A stretch of 64,000 nucleotides of DNA from the NCBI RefSeq assembly GCF_040939455.1, contig NC_134112.1, positions 18,750,501 to 18,814,500 of the forward strand, written 5' to 3'. The position numbers and the translations under genes were made by a program. Under the pieces are notes generated by a model. That model was given only the letters and a program-made list of their open reading frames with translations. It was not told the origin of the DNA and ran no database searches. Source of the DNA: Microcebus murinus (taxonomy: Eukaryota; Chordata; Mammalia; Primates; Cheirogaleidae). Shown here piece by piece: positions 1 to 12,140 of the stretch. Position 1 is the first letter of the stretch. Every line of letters starts with the position of its first letter.

Positions 1-414
1 TGCTTAATAAAACCCCAGGGAGAGAATTTATGACAACTGAGTTCCTTTTGGAGGATCTGTCTTTAGGCAGGTAAGAATAGTTCAGAGAAAGCCTCTCTCT
101 GCAGTTGCTATTTTTCAAGTGCTTTCGGCTCAAAATAATCAATATACCAAAGCAGCATATTTGGGGATAGAATGTCCTGAACTCTTTCAAGAATGTTATA
201 TGAAAAAGTTTGGTTATCATTCGAAGCAACACTCGAGAGCCAAAGACACACCTAAGCAGTGTTAATTGTCCTGAATAAAAGAGCAAAGTAGGTGAGGAGG
301 ATTGCAATGAAATTTAGGCCTTTTGAAGAACTTTCGCTCTTCAGCAAGTTACTTGAAGGGGTTTAAATTGATCATTTTTACAATGAATGAAACAACCACA
401 GCAGTAGCATTCAC
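1..414. other. unassigned intronic sequence
   Basis: I see no open frame, known repeat or RNA gene here. It is AT-rich sequence typical of a mammalian intron. Confidence 0.5.
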
Positions 415-605
415 AACTGGCATTTACTGAACAATAATGTGCTTCTCACTGTACTAGGCACTTATATGTATTATCTCATTTAACCCACGCCACAACTCTA
501 AGAGCTATCCCCACTGTTTGGATTGGGATACTTATATTCAGAGAATTTGTCTGTTTTCCAAAGCCACAGAGCTATGTAGCAGAATTGCTAAGATTTAAAT
601 TCAAG
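415..605 (+). repeat. MIR SINE fragment
   Basis: The order of motifs follows the MIR consensus: a short cell-size-like start, CTAGGCACTTATATGTATTA, TCTCATTTAACCC, then a degraded core and GATTTAAATTCAAGTCTG. Divergence is high, as expected for this ancient tRNA-derived SINE. Confidence 0.75.
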
Positions 606-724
606 TCTGAATAACCTAAAACACTGGCAGAGCAAAACGTTCATCCAAAGAGGCAAGTTTGTGGAATTTTATGTGTATTTTAAAGAGTGATTTAGTTCAT
701 TTGTTTATAGAACAGGCATTCTTA

Positions 725-845
725 TGGGTATGAAATGATGTCTCAGCAATGTTTTGATTTTAATTTCCCTAATGACTAGTGACTATTGAGCATCTTGTCA
801 TGTGCTTATTGGTCATTTGTGTATCTTCTTTGGAAAAATGTGGGG
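725..845 (-). repeat. L1M fragment, ORF2 3' end, antisense to the plus strand
   Basis: The stretch ending in GTGCTTATTGGTCATTTGTG followed by TATCTTCTTTGG is the hallmark of the ORF2/3'-end part of old L1 elements read on the opposite strand. Only about 120 bp is recognisable. Confidence 0.7.
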
Positions 846-849
846 ATTA

Positions 850-950
850 AGTCTCTATGTAAGAATTAAATGAGATAATTCACATAAAGCATTTAGCACA
901 AAGCCTGGTACATGGTAAGCACTTCATAGACCTTAGCTTCTATTATTATG
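850..950 (-). repeat. MIR SINE fragment (reverse orientation)
   Basis: It contains ATTAAATGAGATAATTCACA, then AAAGCATTTAGCACAAAGCC and CTGGTACATGGTAAGCACTT, which is the reverse complement of the MIR 5' half. Confidence 0.75.
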
Positions 951-1545
951 GTCCTGTTTGCTAGTGACTTTCCCTGTCATCCTACTTTGGCTACCCAGCA
1001 CAATGACTACACTGAACTGCACCATCTCTGCAATACTCATCTGTGGATACCTTGCTTCCTGAACACGTCCTTCCTTCCTTCCAGTTCTGTGGTTCAGGTG
1101 CTCTTCTGATACCCACCTTATACCTTTATGAAGACCTTTGATTCGTTGGCCTTTTATTGTCTCTATGGCTTTCTGATTGTTCCTGCTTTCATTTCTTTCT
1201 TTAGCTATGGTCTCTGTGGTTCAACACTTGCTTCGCCTTCTTGACAACAAGGTTAATTTTCTTGCCTTACTGTGTTCCCATGTTACCTGCAAAACCTGGC
1301 CATGGATTAATTTCCATATGTGTTTTCTTATTTCCTTCACTTTGGGTGGCTTGTGTAGTAACCCACATAAAAGGCAATAATGGCCTGAACAAAGCTAGCA
1401 GGAAGTAGAGCCTGAACTTCTTAGCAAGGACTATAAAGCTCCTCTTATCACTGCCCTCCACCCTCAAATCTGGCTACTGCTATCTCTCCTCCGGCACCTC
1501 TGTCCACCAGCTGTGTGCCACCCAACCCGATGTACCTAGCTCTCT
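951..1545. other. unassigned intronic sequence
   Basis: Pyrimidine-rich stretches and a short TCCTTCCTTCC run are visible. The small open frames on both strands have no recognisable protein content. Part of it may be a diverged L2, but I cannot support that. Confidence 0.4.
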
Positions 1546-1950
1546 CCACCTGTTATGGGCTGAATGTTTGAATTGCCCTCAAATTCATATGTTGAATTCC
1601 TAACCCCCCAGTGTGACTGTATTTGAAGACAGGACTTTTATGGAGGTGATTAAGGTTAAATGAGATTATGAGTAGGGCCCTGATTTGATAGCATTAGTGT
1701 CCTTATAAGAAAAGACACCAAAGAGCTCACCATTTCTCTCTCTGTGCAGAGGCATCATGGAAAGGCCAAAGGAGGACACAGCGAGAAGGCACCTTCTACA
1801 ACCCAGGAAGAGAGGCCTCCACCAGAACCTGATCCTGCTGGTGTCCTAGGGTTGGACTTCCAGCCTCCAGGACTATGAGAAAGTAAGTTTCTGTTGTCTA
1901 AACCACCCAATCTGTCGTATTTTGGCATGGCAGTCCCTCATCATAAAAAT
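1546..1950 (+). repeat. MaLR LTR (MLT1-type solo LTR)
   Basis: It starts with TGTTATGGGCTGAATGTTTG and ends near TTGTCTAAACCACCCAATCT, followed by a TTTGGCATGGCAGTCC-like tail. It includes CCTTATAAGAAAAGA, GAGGACACAGCGAGAAGG and CTTCCAGCCTCCAGGACT. This order of blocks is that of the MLT1 group of ERVL-MaLR LTRs. No internal retroviral sequence accompanies it, so it is a solo LTR. Confidence 0.8.
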
Positions 1951-2650
1951 ATCTCCCTTTTTGATGCCAAGAGGAAAATGCCTATAAAATCATAGCTATA
2001 TTTATGTAAGCATATTAGCATTACAGGGAAACACTAATAATAACAGCATCTTTATGTGAGAACAACCCATCCATGCTAACTAGGCTTAAGCCAGTAGCCT
2101 CTGTTTTAATATCATTTTTACAGGGCCAGTAACTTGTCAGTGTTTTTCATTTCCCCCTCATATAGAGAAACTCAATATATGGTCTGCTAATGGAAGAATT
2201 CTGGTGATAAGCAGATACGAGTGTCTGCTAACCTTGACTTTTATCCTTGATCTAGGTGGTTATCTGACAATCATGAAGATTATCAGGTTGAGCTTTCTAT
2301 CCTTTGGAAAATTTCCTTTATATTTTCATTCCCACTTTTAGGGTCTCTGAGGCATATAATGGTTCATATTTCTAAAAAAATTATAATAATAATAAAAAAA
2401 AACTGGAGAAGAAAGTCCTAACATAACATCTTCTTTGAACAGAGTGAATTCTAAAACTTTTTAAACGTGATTTTTCTCAACCTTTGTAAATGTTAAGCTC
2501 TCCAGCCCCTTGCCCTCAATTCCCACAACTCACCACAAAAGATTACTATTCCACCTCACAGACCCAAGGTGGGATTCATACTTTAGAGATGGGCTGGAGT
2601 TTTACGTGGCATAAGCTTTCAAACTCTGCTTTTTTAAATTGCATATAGCA
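1951..2650. other. unassigned intronic sequence
   Basis: AT-rich, with short A/T runs near 2375-2405. I recognise no gene, repeat or RNA. Confidence 0.4.
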
Positions 2651-2654
2651 GTGG

Positions 2655-2830
2655 TTATAAAAAAGTGACCCTTCAGCCGAATCTGGTCTGCATGTATGGT
2701 TTGTTTCATCAGCACAGCGTTTGACAAAAATTGAGTTTGACTGTCTTTAGGCAGGGCATTCATTCTCTAGTTTATCTCGGTTTTCATTTCACTTGTCTGT
2801 TCCCGGCGGTTCTTTTATACATTTACATTA
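2655..2830. repeat. possible ancient DNA-transposon fragment
   Basis: The text from AGCAGTGG through AATCTGGTCTGCATGT to CACTTGTCTGTTCCCGGCGG reads like a known mammalian interspersed repeat, probably hAT-related. I cannot name the family securely. Confidence 0.35.
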
Positions 2831-2889
2831 TCTGCTTGGTTCCTGAAGGCATTTGAGATTGCAACCCCAGCTCTGTATTGATGTGATGT

Positions 2890-3030
2890 GTTTTGTAAGT
2901 AAACTTTTTATTAAATAAACTACATAGAGAAAAGTGCACAGAATCACAAGCATATAGTTTGGTGAATTCTTATAAGGGGAGCATACCCAAATAACTGCAA
3001 GAAAAATCAATAAATTGAACAGGACTAGGT
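2890..3030 (-). repeat. L1M 3' UTR fragment
   Basis: TTTTTATTAAATAAACTACA followed by GAGAAAAGTGCACAGAATCA and TTTGGTGAATTCTTA matches the 3' end of old L1 elements seen on the opposite strand. Confidence 0.6.
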
Positions 3031-3480
3031 TTAGAAGCTAGTTGCATTGGTGTTCCCTTCAAAGCAAATGCTAAGACATTGGTTAGGCTTCAGGTAATGC
3101 CAAGAAGCACAGTGAATACACAAACTTTTGGTATAAGCATACAGCTTCATTGGCTATCTTTCAGTTTGTGTTTTCTTGTTTTATTATTTTTAATCACTTT
3201 AATATTCTTTAGCTTTCTTTTTAATTGTAACCTTTCTACATCATCATATTTAAGGTACACATTTTTCTATAAATAGAATAAAATAGGTAATTTTAAAGTC
3301 TACTCTGACAGTTTTGTTATTTTAATTGGAATATTTAGTCTATTTATAATTAATGCAATTACTAATGTATTTGAGGTTAAATGTACTAGCCTATTTGTTT
3401 TACCTACTCCAAAAATTCTAACATTTTTTCTCTCTTATCTTAACTTTCTTTAGATTAACTATATGTGATACATATGTATT
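3031..3480. other. unassigned AT-rich sequence
   Basis: Very AT-rich with T runs. It may continue the decayed L1 to its left, but no diagnostic block can be read. Confidence 0.4.
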
Positions 3481-3482
3481 AT

Positions 3483-3795
3483 ATTCGGTCCTTTGTATTT
3501 GTAGGTTCCACGTCTGTGGATTCAACCAACTGTGGATCAAAATTATTAGAAAATATATAAAATAACAATGCAATAATAAAAATAATACAAATTTCAAAAA
3601 TATAACATAACGAATTTTTACAAACATTTACAGTGTATTAGGTATTATAAGTAATCTGGAGATGATTTAAAGTATACAGGAGGATGTACATAGATTATAT
3701 GCAAATAATGTCATTTTATATAGAAGATGAGCATTGTCAAATTTTTATATGGGAGGTCCTTGAACCAACCCCCCATAGATACTGTGGGACAACTG
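3483..3795. mobile_element. Tigger-type DNA transposon MITE
   Basis: The element has a CTGTGGATTCAACCAACTGT block near its left end and ends in GATACTGTGGGACAACTG at its right, an imperfect terminal inverted repeat pair. The middle contains GTATTAGGTATTATAAGTAA and GATGATTTAAAGTATACAGG, which also occur in the related elements at 24772-25455 and 52466-52810. This is a non-autonomous TcMar-Tigger element (Tigger3/4-like) with no transposase frame. Confidence 0.8.
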
Positions 3796-4019
3796 TTTAT
3801 ATAAATTTTTATATATATACATATTTTAACATTCCATTTTATATCTCTTTTAGCTTGCTAATAATATAACTTCATAATTTGGGGAGATTATCCCAGAGAT
3901 GTCAACATACCTCTTTGAAATTAAAATATAATAGAAATTAGTACTTTCACTACATCCAGACAATCCAAGGACTTTAACGTCTTTAACTCTCCAAATGTCT
4001 TTATTTTGTTCTCTTATTG

Positions 4020-4430
4020 TCATGTGTATTGTTTATTTTTATTTTAAAATTTTTAATAAAAAATTTCAAACATATATAAAAGTAGAGAGAATAGTATAAG
4101 AAATAAAAAGAACCCCACTGGGAGGATGAGGTAGGAGGATTACCTGAGGCCAAGAGTTCAAGACTAGCCTGGACAATATAGTGAGACACTGTCTCTGAAT
4201 TTTTTTTAAAAGAAATATAAAGAACACAATGTACTTACCACCGAGCTCCAACAATTATCAATATCAATTTTGTTACATCCATATCTCTACCTTTCTCCAC
4301 CCTCAAATTATTTTGAAGTAAACCCAAAACATGTTATCAATTTACTTGCAAACATTTCCGTATATGTCTTTAAAAGATAAAGATTCCTTTTATGCATAAC
4401 TGTGAGTTAATATAGATAGATACTTCAATT
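4020..4430 (-). repeat. L1M 3' end, interrupted by a FAM-like Alu monomer
   Basis: AATTTCAAACATATATAAAA at the left, and CTCCAACAATTATCAATATC with TTGAAGTAAACCC at the right, are consecutive parts of an old L1 3' region. A 97-bp Alu-like monomer separates the two halves. Confidence 0.6.
4114..4210 (+). mobile_element. free Alu monomer (FLAM/FRAM-like)
   Basis: GGGAGGATGAGGTAGGAGGA through AGTTCAAGACTAGCCTGGAC to GTGAGACACTGTCTC is a single Alu arm, not a dimer. It is flanked by near-identical 15-bp repeats at 4099-4113 and 4211-4225 (one mismatch), a target-site duplication that proves retrotransposition into the L1. Confidence 0.7.
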
Positions 4431-4484
4431 TCAAATTCAATATTATGGAGATTTTAATTAATTTCATCATTTTCATGTGTTTTA

Positions 4485-4837
<353 letters not shown>

Positions 4838-4850
4838 TTCATGTGTTTTA

Positions 4851-5900
4851 ATTCTCTTTGTTTGTTTGTTTGTTAATCCTGCTGCCTTTCATGGTGCTTT
4901 ATGAATTTGTGGTTTGATATCTTTCAAGACTTTGGGAAAAATCATTGGCCGTTATATCTTTAAATATTGCTTCTGTTCACTCTGTCTTATCTCCTCTGGG
5001 AGTCCTATTTATTGTTTCCAAATGCTTCCAATTTTCTTTCTGTATTTTCTGTCTTTTTGTTTTTCTATGCTTCAATCTGATTATTTTCTTCTGATCTATT
5101 TTTTAGTTCAACAAACTTCTTCTTTGGCTATGTTAATTTGCTGCTATATTCAACTATTGTATTTTCAGCTTCAGTTACTTGATAATTTTCAACTTCTAAA
5201 TTTTTTGTTTTAGTCCTTTCTAGGACATTCAATCTTTCATCTCATTTTTCAGTTCATAAACAGATTAGTTAACATTTACAAATCCTGTGTCAGATAATTC
5301 CAATAGCTGGATCTCTTGTGCAACTCTGTCATCCTTTTTTCTTTTTGTTTTTGATCAATTCTTATCCTTTTGAATTCCTGGTTATTTTTTAATCAAGTGT
5401 TGAGCATTGGTCATGAAAAATCATAGCTAATTTGGTATTATTGATAATGCACTCTTCCTCCAAAGAGGAATTACTTTTGCCCTGGCAGACAGTTTGGGTA
5501 TATGCAGAGGTAGATCTGATTCCATTCAGGGTTTGAGCTATATTTCAGTCTTTGTGAGGGATGATCCATTTTCAGTTCACTCTTACTTGCAGGTTCTAGC
5601 TCTTCAGTAGTTCCAACAGAAAATCAGGAGTCTTTACCAAAGCTATTATGCCTTGGCAGATTAATTGTTGCCCCATTAAGCTCTACTCAGGTTTTCAGCC
5701 TTCCAGTCTCTGCTTTAAAATCAGTTAATGCTTTGAGGGCATAGTAGCGTCAAGTAATGTATTTAACTCTTGAATTTTTCTACTCTGTGGCATCTTGGCC
5801 CCCCAAGTCTTAGCTGTTTGGGTAGCTATGGGATACTTTCTAATGGATGTTTACACTTTGTCCAGATTTTCCAATTATTGTATTATAGATAGGAGTAATG
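4851..5900 (-). repeat. old L1/HAL1 5' and ORF1 region
   Basis: The block TTTGTGGTTTGATATCTTTC, followed by TTTGGGAAAAATCATTGGCC and AAATATTGCTTCTG, is the reverse complement of the ORF1-proximal part of old L1/HAL1 elements. Right of about 5450 it grades into what is probably the element's 5' end. The reading frames are destroyed. Confidence 0.6.
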
Positions 5901-7329
5901 GTCTTAAATAAATGAGTTTAAAATTTTTGAAAGCTGATCACATAATAGTTCTTAATCTATCACTGTGCATCTTACAGTTTTATACAATTCAGACTAGTTT
6001 ATTTAGCCATGGCACATGTAAATAAAAATATAAGCATATATGTTTGTTTGTCTGTTTATCATTGTTATTGGTTCCAGGGTTCTATTTTAGGGAGCAACTT
6101 CCTCTGTTAAAGAAAACAGCATGACATTTGTTTTTTGGAATATATTCAGTCCCCAAGTTCATGGTTTGGTCGGAATAAAAACTAAACAAAACAAAGAAAC
6201 AAAAAAAGCAGAGAAAAACTAAAAGATTCTTAGCATAGGATAATAAACCTTTAGAAGAGAGAGAAAGTAGGAAAATAAAGACAAGACACAAGGCTGGAGC
6301 AAGGTAATATTGAGAAATTTCTGGTGGAAGCTAAATGGTTTGAGACTATGAAATAATCAATTTGAAGAGCGATATTTACAAAATAGTATGTTTATGTTGC
6401 CTGGAATATTCAGAAAAGTTTTTTAAACATATGAAGTAATGTTTCTGTGGATGCTTTCAAAGAAAATAAAGAAAATGAGGGCTGAGTGCCTTGTTAGGGG
6501 TAGCATAGAACAAAAAAAAAAAGATGAACTAGGGAAGAAGATGAGAGACAGCGGAGTTACTGGAGGTAGGAAACAAGAATCTAAAATGATAAATAAGAAT
6601 ATAAGGCCCAGAAAGTTTGAGGACATCTTGAGGAGGACACAGATGTAGGATAGGGCACTCAAACCCAATTTACATAAATCTCAAAGAATAGGGTCCCTCA
6701 GTAATGCTTGAGTAACTGTTGTTTACAAACTCAAGACTCAGATGTTATTCTTACCTCTTCTATCAAAGGATCTTCAATCATGGTGAAATATGTATGGAAG
6801 AAATTTTAATATTAATATATAAGGAGTTCAATTTCAGACCCTTGAGCTTCAGTCCTAGACTTTTGGTAATGCTTTTTTTCACCTAAGATTCTTGTTCACT
6901 TGAAATGCTTCTGACCTGACTCCTTGGGATTTCCAGAAGGAATCAACAAATACAAACAAACTGTCTGGAGTATTCATGAGAACTCAAGCCCAGGTTGATA
7001 CAGCAGACTGTGAATTAGAACAGAACACACAATTTTTCTCTCTGATAATAGATGGCAAAATTTCAATTATTCATTTATTAATTATTTGTGACAAAAACGT
7101 TAGATTCTAAGCTGATATCCTTGCCACCTCTAAATCCTTACACTCTAAAAGAATATATGGTTCCACAGAGTGTGGGTTATAGCACTACAACCAAAGAAAT
7201 ATCACAGAAGTAAGCTATAATGTCCTCATCCAAAGATTTTGCAGCTCAGCATTTGCTGGATAATCCTAACTATCCTCTACTCCTACAATCATAGGAATGA
7301 AAAAATGGGGCACGTGTTTGTAGGAAAGA
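5901..7329. other. unassigned intronic sequence
   Basis: AT-rich with an A11 run near 6511. The small open frames on both strands (for example 6439-6648) are low-complexity and show no domain. I see no RNA gene or confident repeat. Confidence 0.45.
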
Positions 7330-8160
7330 TTAAAGGAGCCTTTCCCCATCACAAGTTCTACCTGTGTGACTCAGCCTCCTCTTACTTTCCCTATAATTTT
7401 CAATGGTGCTTTTGATTTTCACTCTGGGCACTACAACCCAGCTCACGCAGGATGGGCTTGCTACACTTTGTTAAAAAGGAAAAGGGGGGTTTCAGGTTAT
7501 TCTGCACTAAAAATCTTAAGCCCTCCCAGCCACTTGAATGGACCTCCTCATGGCCAAGGAGACCCCAGACTTAAAATTGAGTTGCCAGCCGTGAAAAGAA
7601 GGGAGATCAGACAGACCTCATTATGCCTCCTCCCTCTCTGCTACTCTTTGTAACAAGATATGATTAATAAATCATTAACAAGCCCAAGGCCATGTAAGAC
7701 AAAGCTTAAACCATCCCTGTAGGCCATCAGTTTACTATGGGTTACTTGAGTTTTGGTAAATGTCCCCAGTGGTTTGTCTCTGATTAACAGACAGCCTTAT
7801 TTTAATGTAAAACACTCCAAGCCTTTAGACAAAGCTTCATTTCTTTAACCAATTATTAATATACATCAAAGAATCTTTAAATTCACCTATAACCTATAAG
7901 CCTCCACTTGGAGGTGGCCCACTTTTCAGGCTAAACCAATGAATTCCTTCCACATATTGACTTATTATATAATCTTACATGTAATTCCTGTCTCCATGAA
8001 TGTATAAAACCAAACTGTAAACCAGCTACCATGGGCACATTTTCTCAGAACCTCTTGGGAACATGTGCTCTGGGCTTGTCAGTCACACACCACACACTCA
8101 ACTCTGAATAAACCTCTTTGAATTATTTCACAGAGTTTGGGTTGTTTCCATTAATATCAC
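7330..8160 (+). mobile_element. endogenous retrovirus class I LTR (solo)
   Basis: The layout is that of a retroviral LTR on the plus strand: a CCTCCTCATGGCCAAGGAGA block in U3, a TATAAAA box at 8003-8009, an AATAAA signal at 8107-8112, and a CACAGAGTTTGGG end near 8145. Block content resembles MER4/MER34/MER57-group LTRs. The outer borders are uncertain, particularly the left one. No gag, pol or env remnant adjoins it. It sits about 1 kb from NPSR1 exon 2 and points toward it, so it is antisense to the gene. Confidence 0.65.
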
Positions 8161-9198
8161 CAACAATGTATGGCTAAGTTTCCCTTGTAAGTTACAGTGT
8201 CATATTTTTTCATATTGTGGCTCAAGACTAACTTCCCAAGAATGGCACTGTCATTACTGCAAATGAGATGATAGTACAGGTTGAAATGCACCAAACAGCC
8301 CTTTCTGAAAGTCATCTACTATCTCTCTTTGTAGGCACTTAACACTTTTAAAATTTTTTTTTCATTTTTCCTATGGTTTGATCCAAATTAAAGTAATATC
8401 GGAGTCCATCTTGCTCCCAGAGCTCAGGACGCCAAGCCTGGCTTATGCAGGACCATCTGTGAATCCCATTTGCCCCCTTTCTTCTCTGGCCCATAGAACA
8501 GGACTCTTCCCATGGTTGTATTTTCCTTTTCCTCTTGAACATGAGCTCTATCAATTTGGCCTCTACCCATTCCTGGGGGAGTCTATCTTTCTCAGATCAT
8601 TTTCTTTCTGGGGAAGATTTCCACCTTTCCTTTTCTAGGTGTGTTGTGCTCACATTCCTGAAATGGTCATTTCCAAAGCCCACATTTAAGGATCCTCATC
8701 CTGGAGAGTATTTTATTTCATTATACTACCCTAGCAGTGGTGTTACACATCATTTGCATTTCAAAAGCAATGTTTGCAGGCTTTAATCTGCAAAGTATTT
8801 GAGATTTCACATTTATTATTGAGTAGAAATAATTCCGGTGCATTTTCTCCCATGTATTCTTTAAGCACATAATATGGGATGATATAGAAATGTCACCTTA
8901 GTGAACTATGGAGCTTGCTGTGGTTAAGAGTGAAACCATATAGAACCCGGTGGTGGTGCTGATAATGGTATTTCCATCAGTGTAGTGAATTATTTTTATA
9001 ATGGAACCTTGCAGACATTGAGATATGTTAAATATGCCAGAGGAAATATTCAAACAGGAGTTTTATATCCCTATAGAAACTATTCCCAAATTTGCTCCTG
9101 CCTTTGGACTGCTTGTGTTACATTTCTATTGGTAAAATAATTCAAAGCAGGAAGTCATAGGAACCGGGGCACAGCTTCCTCCTCTTTCAGTGACCTAC
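8161..9198. other. unassigned intron 2 sequence next to exon 2
   Basis: No repeat or gene is recognised. The part just left of 9199 is the 5' end of intron 2, with donor GTAGGT on the minus strand. Confidence 0.45.
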
Positions 9199-9331
9199 CT
9201 GTGATGGCCAGCTGAGTCACAAAGAAGGTCATTCTTGACTTCCTCTTCCTCCTCCATGTGGAGAACAGCACGACAGAGTTTCCAACAATGGTGAAAACAA
9301 AGAGGACCCACAGAGTTATCAACTGCTCAGT
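9199..9331 (-). CDS. NPSR1: NPSR1 exon 2: helix 1, intracellular loop 1, start of helix 2
   Basis: This internal exon encodes residues 50-93 plus the first base of codon 94 of the neuropeptide S receptor, a class A G-protein-coupled receptor of the plasma membrane that raises cAMP and calcium when it binds neuropeptide S. The frame starts TEQLITLWVLFVF and continues through TIVGNSVVLFSTW. This is transmembrane helix 1, and the Asn in its GN motif (residue 67) is the class A 1.50 position. Next come the basic intracellular loop 1 (RRKRKSR) and TFFVTQLAIT, the start of helix 2. Boundaries are set by acceptor TTTTCTTCCAG (minus strand, ending at 9332) and donor GTAGGT (9193-9198). Entry phase is 0 and exit phase 1. 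From memory, it differs from human NPSR1 by one residue, R for K in the loop. It matches exon 1 in strand and phase. Confidence 0.95.
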
Positions 9332-9334
9332 CTG

Positions 9335-9645
9335 GAAGAAAACATAGCAACATAACACCAGGATATCAGTGAGGACCAGGGCACTTTACAGAATGTGTGG
9401 CCCAGGCTTTGGTGCAGGGCTGTGTTTCTTCTGGTCCCATATCCCCACCTTTCAAAGCTGTGCTCTCAAGGTAACAATGATAAAATGATCCTCATGTATA
9501 CCAGTAGCAGAGTAAACTGATGATGCACTCTTTTAAAAAAAATGTATTTGGAAATACATGTCAAGAAACTAAAAACAAAAAAGTCGTTTTGGCCAAGTAA
9601 TTTTAACTTGGTGTAAGAGTTCAAGGTGTGAAAAAAAAATACTAT
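9335..9645. other. unassigned intron 1 sequence
   Basis: Nothing is recognised here beyond the sequence feeding the exon 2 acceptor. Confidence 0.4.
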
Positions 9646-9649
9646 AATC

Positions 9650-10018
9650 ACAAAGATGTGCATATTATTGTAAAAATAAATTAGAAATTGTTTAAAGATA
9701 ACAGGATAGTTAACCAACTAAAACACTTTAATTCAGTGAACTATGATGTAGCTATTAACAATGATGGTTATAAAGACTGTGTAGAAACATTAAAAATACT
9801 TATAATGGTAAGGGGGAAAACATGATAAAATTATATATTGGGTATGATCACAACTCTTTTATACCCACATTTATACACATTTATACCCACAAGGAAACAC
9901 TGAAGTACACTAAAATGTTAAGAGTCGTTACTTGAGGGTAGTGTGATTATGGGTTCTCTTTTCTCTTTTTCTTTTGACATAATTTCAGAGGATAGCAATA
10001 ACAAAGTTCTGGTGAATA
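9650..10018 (+). repeat. L1M 3' end fragment
   Basis: ATGATGTAGCTATTAACAAT, GTATGATCACAACTCTTTTA and repeated ATTTATACCCACA blocks correspond to the ORF2 end/3' UTR of an old L1 on the plus strand. A decayed TTTTCTCTTTTT tract follows. Confidence 0.55.
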
Positions 10019-10021
10019 ATG

Positions 10022-10225
10022 TGCTATGGTTTGGATGTGTTCACTAAAGTTCATGTGCTGAAAATTTAATCCCCAATGCAATGGTGTTTCCATGGAACCT
10101 TTGAGAGGTGATTGAATGGATTAATTCAATTCACCTCATGGCAGAGCCATCATGAATGGATTAAGTGGGTTAGTTATTGCAGGTTGGGTTCCTGATAAAA
10201 GGATGAGTCAAATGTCTTTACCTAA
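10022..10225 (+). repeat. MaLR LTR fragment (MST/MLT1-type)
   Basis: It starts at the LTR 5' end TGCTATGGTTTGGATGTG and proceeds through AATCCCCAATGCAATGG and TCATGAATGGATTAAGTGGG. The 3' half of the LTR is missing and L1 sequence begins a few bases later. Confidence 0.75.
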
Positions 10226-10249
10226 CATACGCTCCTGGCACACCCTTAA

Positions 10250-12140
10250 GAGGGAGGGCTAAAAATGTCCCATCCAAACAAAAGAAAAATCCAAAAACAA
10301 GAAGCAACAGTTTCTCCAGATAAGAAGGAATCAGCTCAAAAACTCCAAAACTATGAAAAATCAGAGTGAAAGGACTGCTCCCCCTCCCCACAAAGAATCA
10401 CACGAGCTCTCTAGTAATGGATCCCAACAAAAATGAAACTGCTGAAATGGCAGATAAAGAATTCCAAATACGGAACTGTAAGAAAGCTCAATGATATCCA
10501 AGAGAAGATGGAAAACCAACTCCCAACTCAAAGAAACCAGAAAAATAATTCAGGAAATAAATGAAAACCTTACTAAAGAGATAGACATATTTAAAAAAAA
10601 AACAAATTCAACTTCTGGAAATGAAAAATTCATTTAGGGAAATCCAAAACACAGTGGAAAGTTTTAAGAATAGACTCAAGCAAGCAGAAGAAAGAATTTC
10701 AGAACTTGAAGACAGGTCTTTCAAATTAACTAAGTTAGTAAAAAAATAAAGAACAAAGAATCAAGGTGAATAAACACAGTATATGAGAAATATGGGGTTA
10801 TTATTATTATTATTATATCAGACTGGACAAAGTCAATCTGAAAGAGGAACTCCTATGACCTGTGAGATGAAAACATCAAGTAACTTACAAAAGAAAACCC
10901 ATCAGACTACTAGTAGACTTCTCCACAGAAACCTTATAAGCCAAGAAGGAATAAGGTCCTATCTTTAGACTCCTTAAACAGAAGAACTACTAGCCGAGAA
11001 TTTTATATCCTACAAAACTAAATTTCATAAATGAAGTAGAAATAGTCTGTCCCAGATAAGCAAATACTAAAGGAATTTGTCACCACTAGGTCTACCCTAC
11101 CATAAATGCTTAAAAGTGTTCTATACATGGAACACAATAATCAATGCCCACCAGTGTAAAAACACCCCAAAGTTAAAGCTCACAGTTCTTATAAAACAGT
11201 AACACAAGGGAGAGAACAAAGTAACTAGGTAACACTCAAAATGATGACCAGAACAATATCTCATATATCAATACTATTAATAACATTGAATATAAACGGT
11301 CTTCATGCCCTCATTTAAAAGATGTAGACTGGTGAAATGGTTAAAAAGCACAACCTAATGTATGCTGTCTCCAAGAAACCTATTTCACTCACAAAGATTC
11401 TCATAGACTAAAGGTAAAGGAGTGGGAAAAAATATTCCATGGAAATGGAAGCCAAAAATGAGTAGAAGTAGCTATTATTATAACAGATAAAATAGTCTTT
11501 AAATCAACAATAGTGAAAAAAAAGACAAAAATGGTCACTATATTATGATAAAGGGAGAAATTTTACAAGAAGATATAACAATCCTAAATAGTTATGCACC
11601 TAACACTAGAACTCCCAGATTTATAAAACAAATACTACTAGATCTAAGGAAAGAAATAAACAGCAAGGTCATAATAGCTGGGTCTTCAACTGACAGAACT
11701 AGACACATCACAAGACAGAAGATTAACGAAGAAACAATGGACTTAAACAAGACTCTAGGACAAATGAACCTAACAGACATTTACAGAACATTCTATCCAA
11801 AAAATGCAGAATATACATTCTTCTTATCAGTACATGGGACAGTTTCCAAGATAGATCGTGTGTTAGACTACAAAACAAGTCCTAGAAAATTTAGAAAAAT
11901 TAAAATCATATCCTGTATCTTCTTAGACCACAGTGGAATAAAACTAGAAATCAATTCTATGGGTTCCTCTTAAAAATCCATAAATACATGGAAATTAAAC
12001 AACTTGCTGCTGAACAACCCTTGGGTTAATGATGCAATCAATATGGAAATTTAAAAAAAATTTTGAATTGAGTGACAAAGATGACACAGACTTACAAAAT
12101 TTATGGGATACAGTAAACGTAACGCTAAGGGGGAAGTTCA
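10250..12140 (+). mobile_element. truncated L1 (ORF1 and start of ORF2)
   Basis: The left part matches L1 ORF1: lysine- and glutamine-rich coiled-coil coding such as GAAATGAAAAATTCATTTAG and AGAATTTCAGAACTTGAAGA. The right part (11545-11973) is an open frame over the ORF2 endonuclease domain, with a recognisable NSYAPN motif, an IAG motif whose following catalytic D-F-N has decayed, SKIDRVLDYK and a DHSGIKLEI end. The sequence stops at about 12140, before the reverse transcriptase domain, and the 5' UTR is missing. It is a dead partial copy, since ORF1 carries stops and shifts. Confidence 0.85.

Noticed and set aside
11545..11973. 142-codon plus-strand frame that looks protein-like
   Set aside because: It is a remnant of the L1 ORF2 endonuclease with decayed catalytic motifs, part of the dead L1 at 10250-12140, not a host gene.
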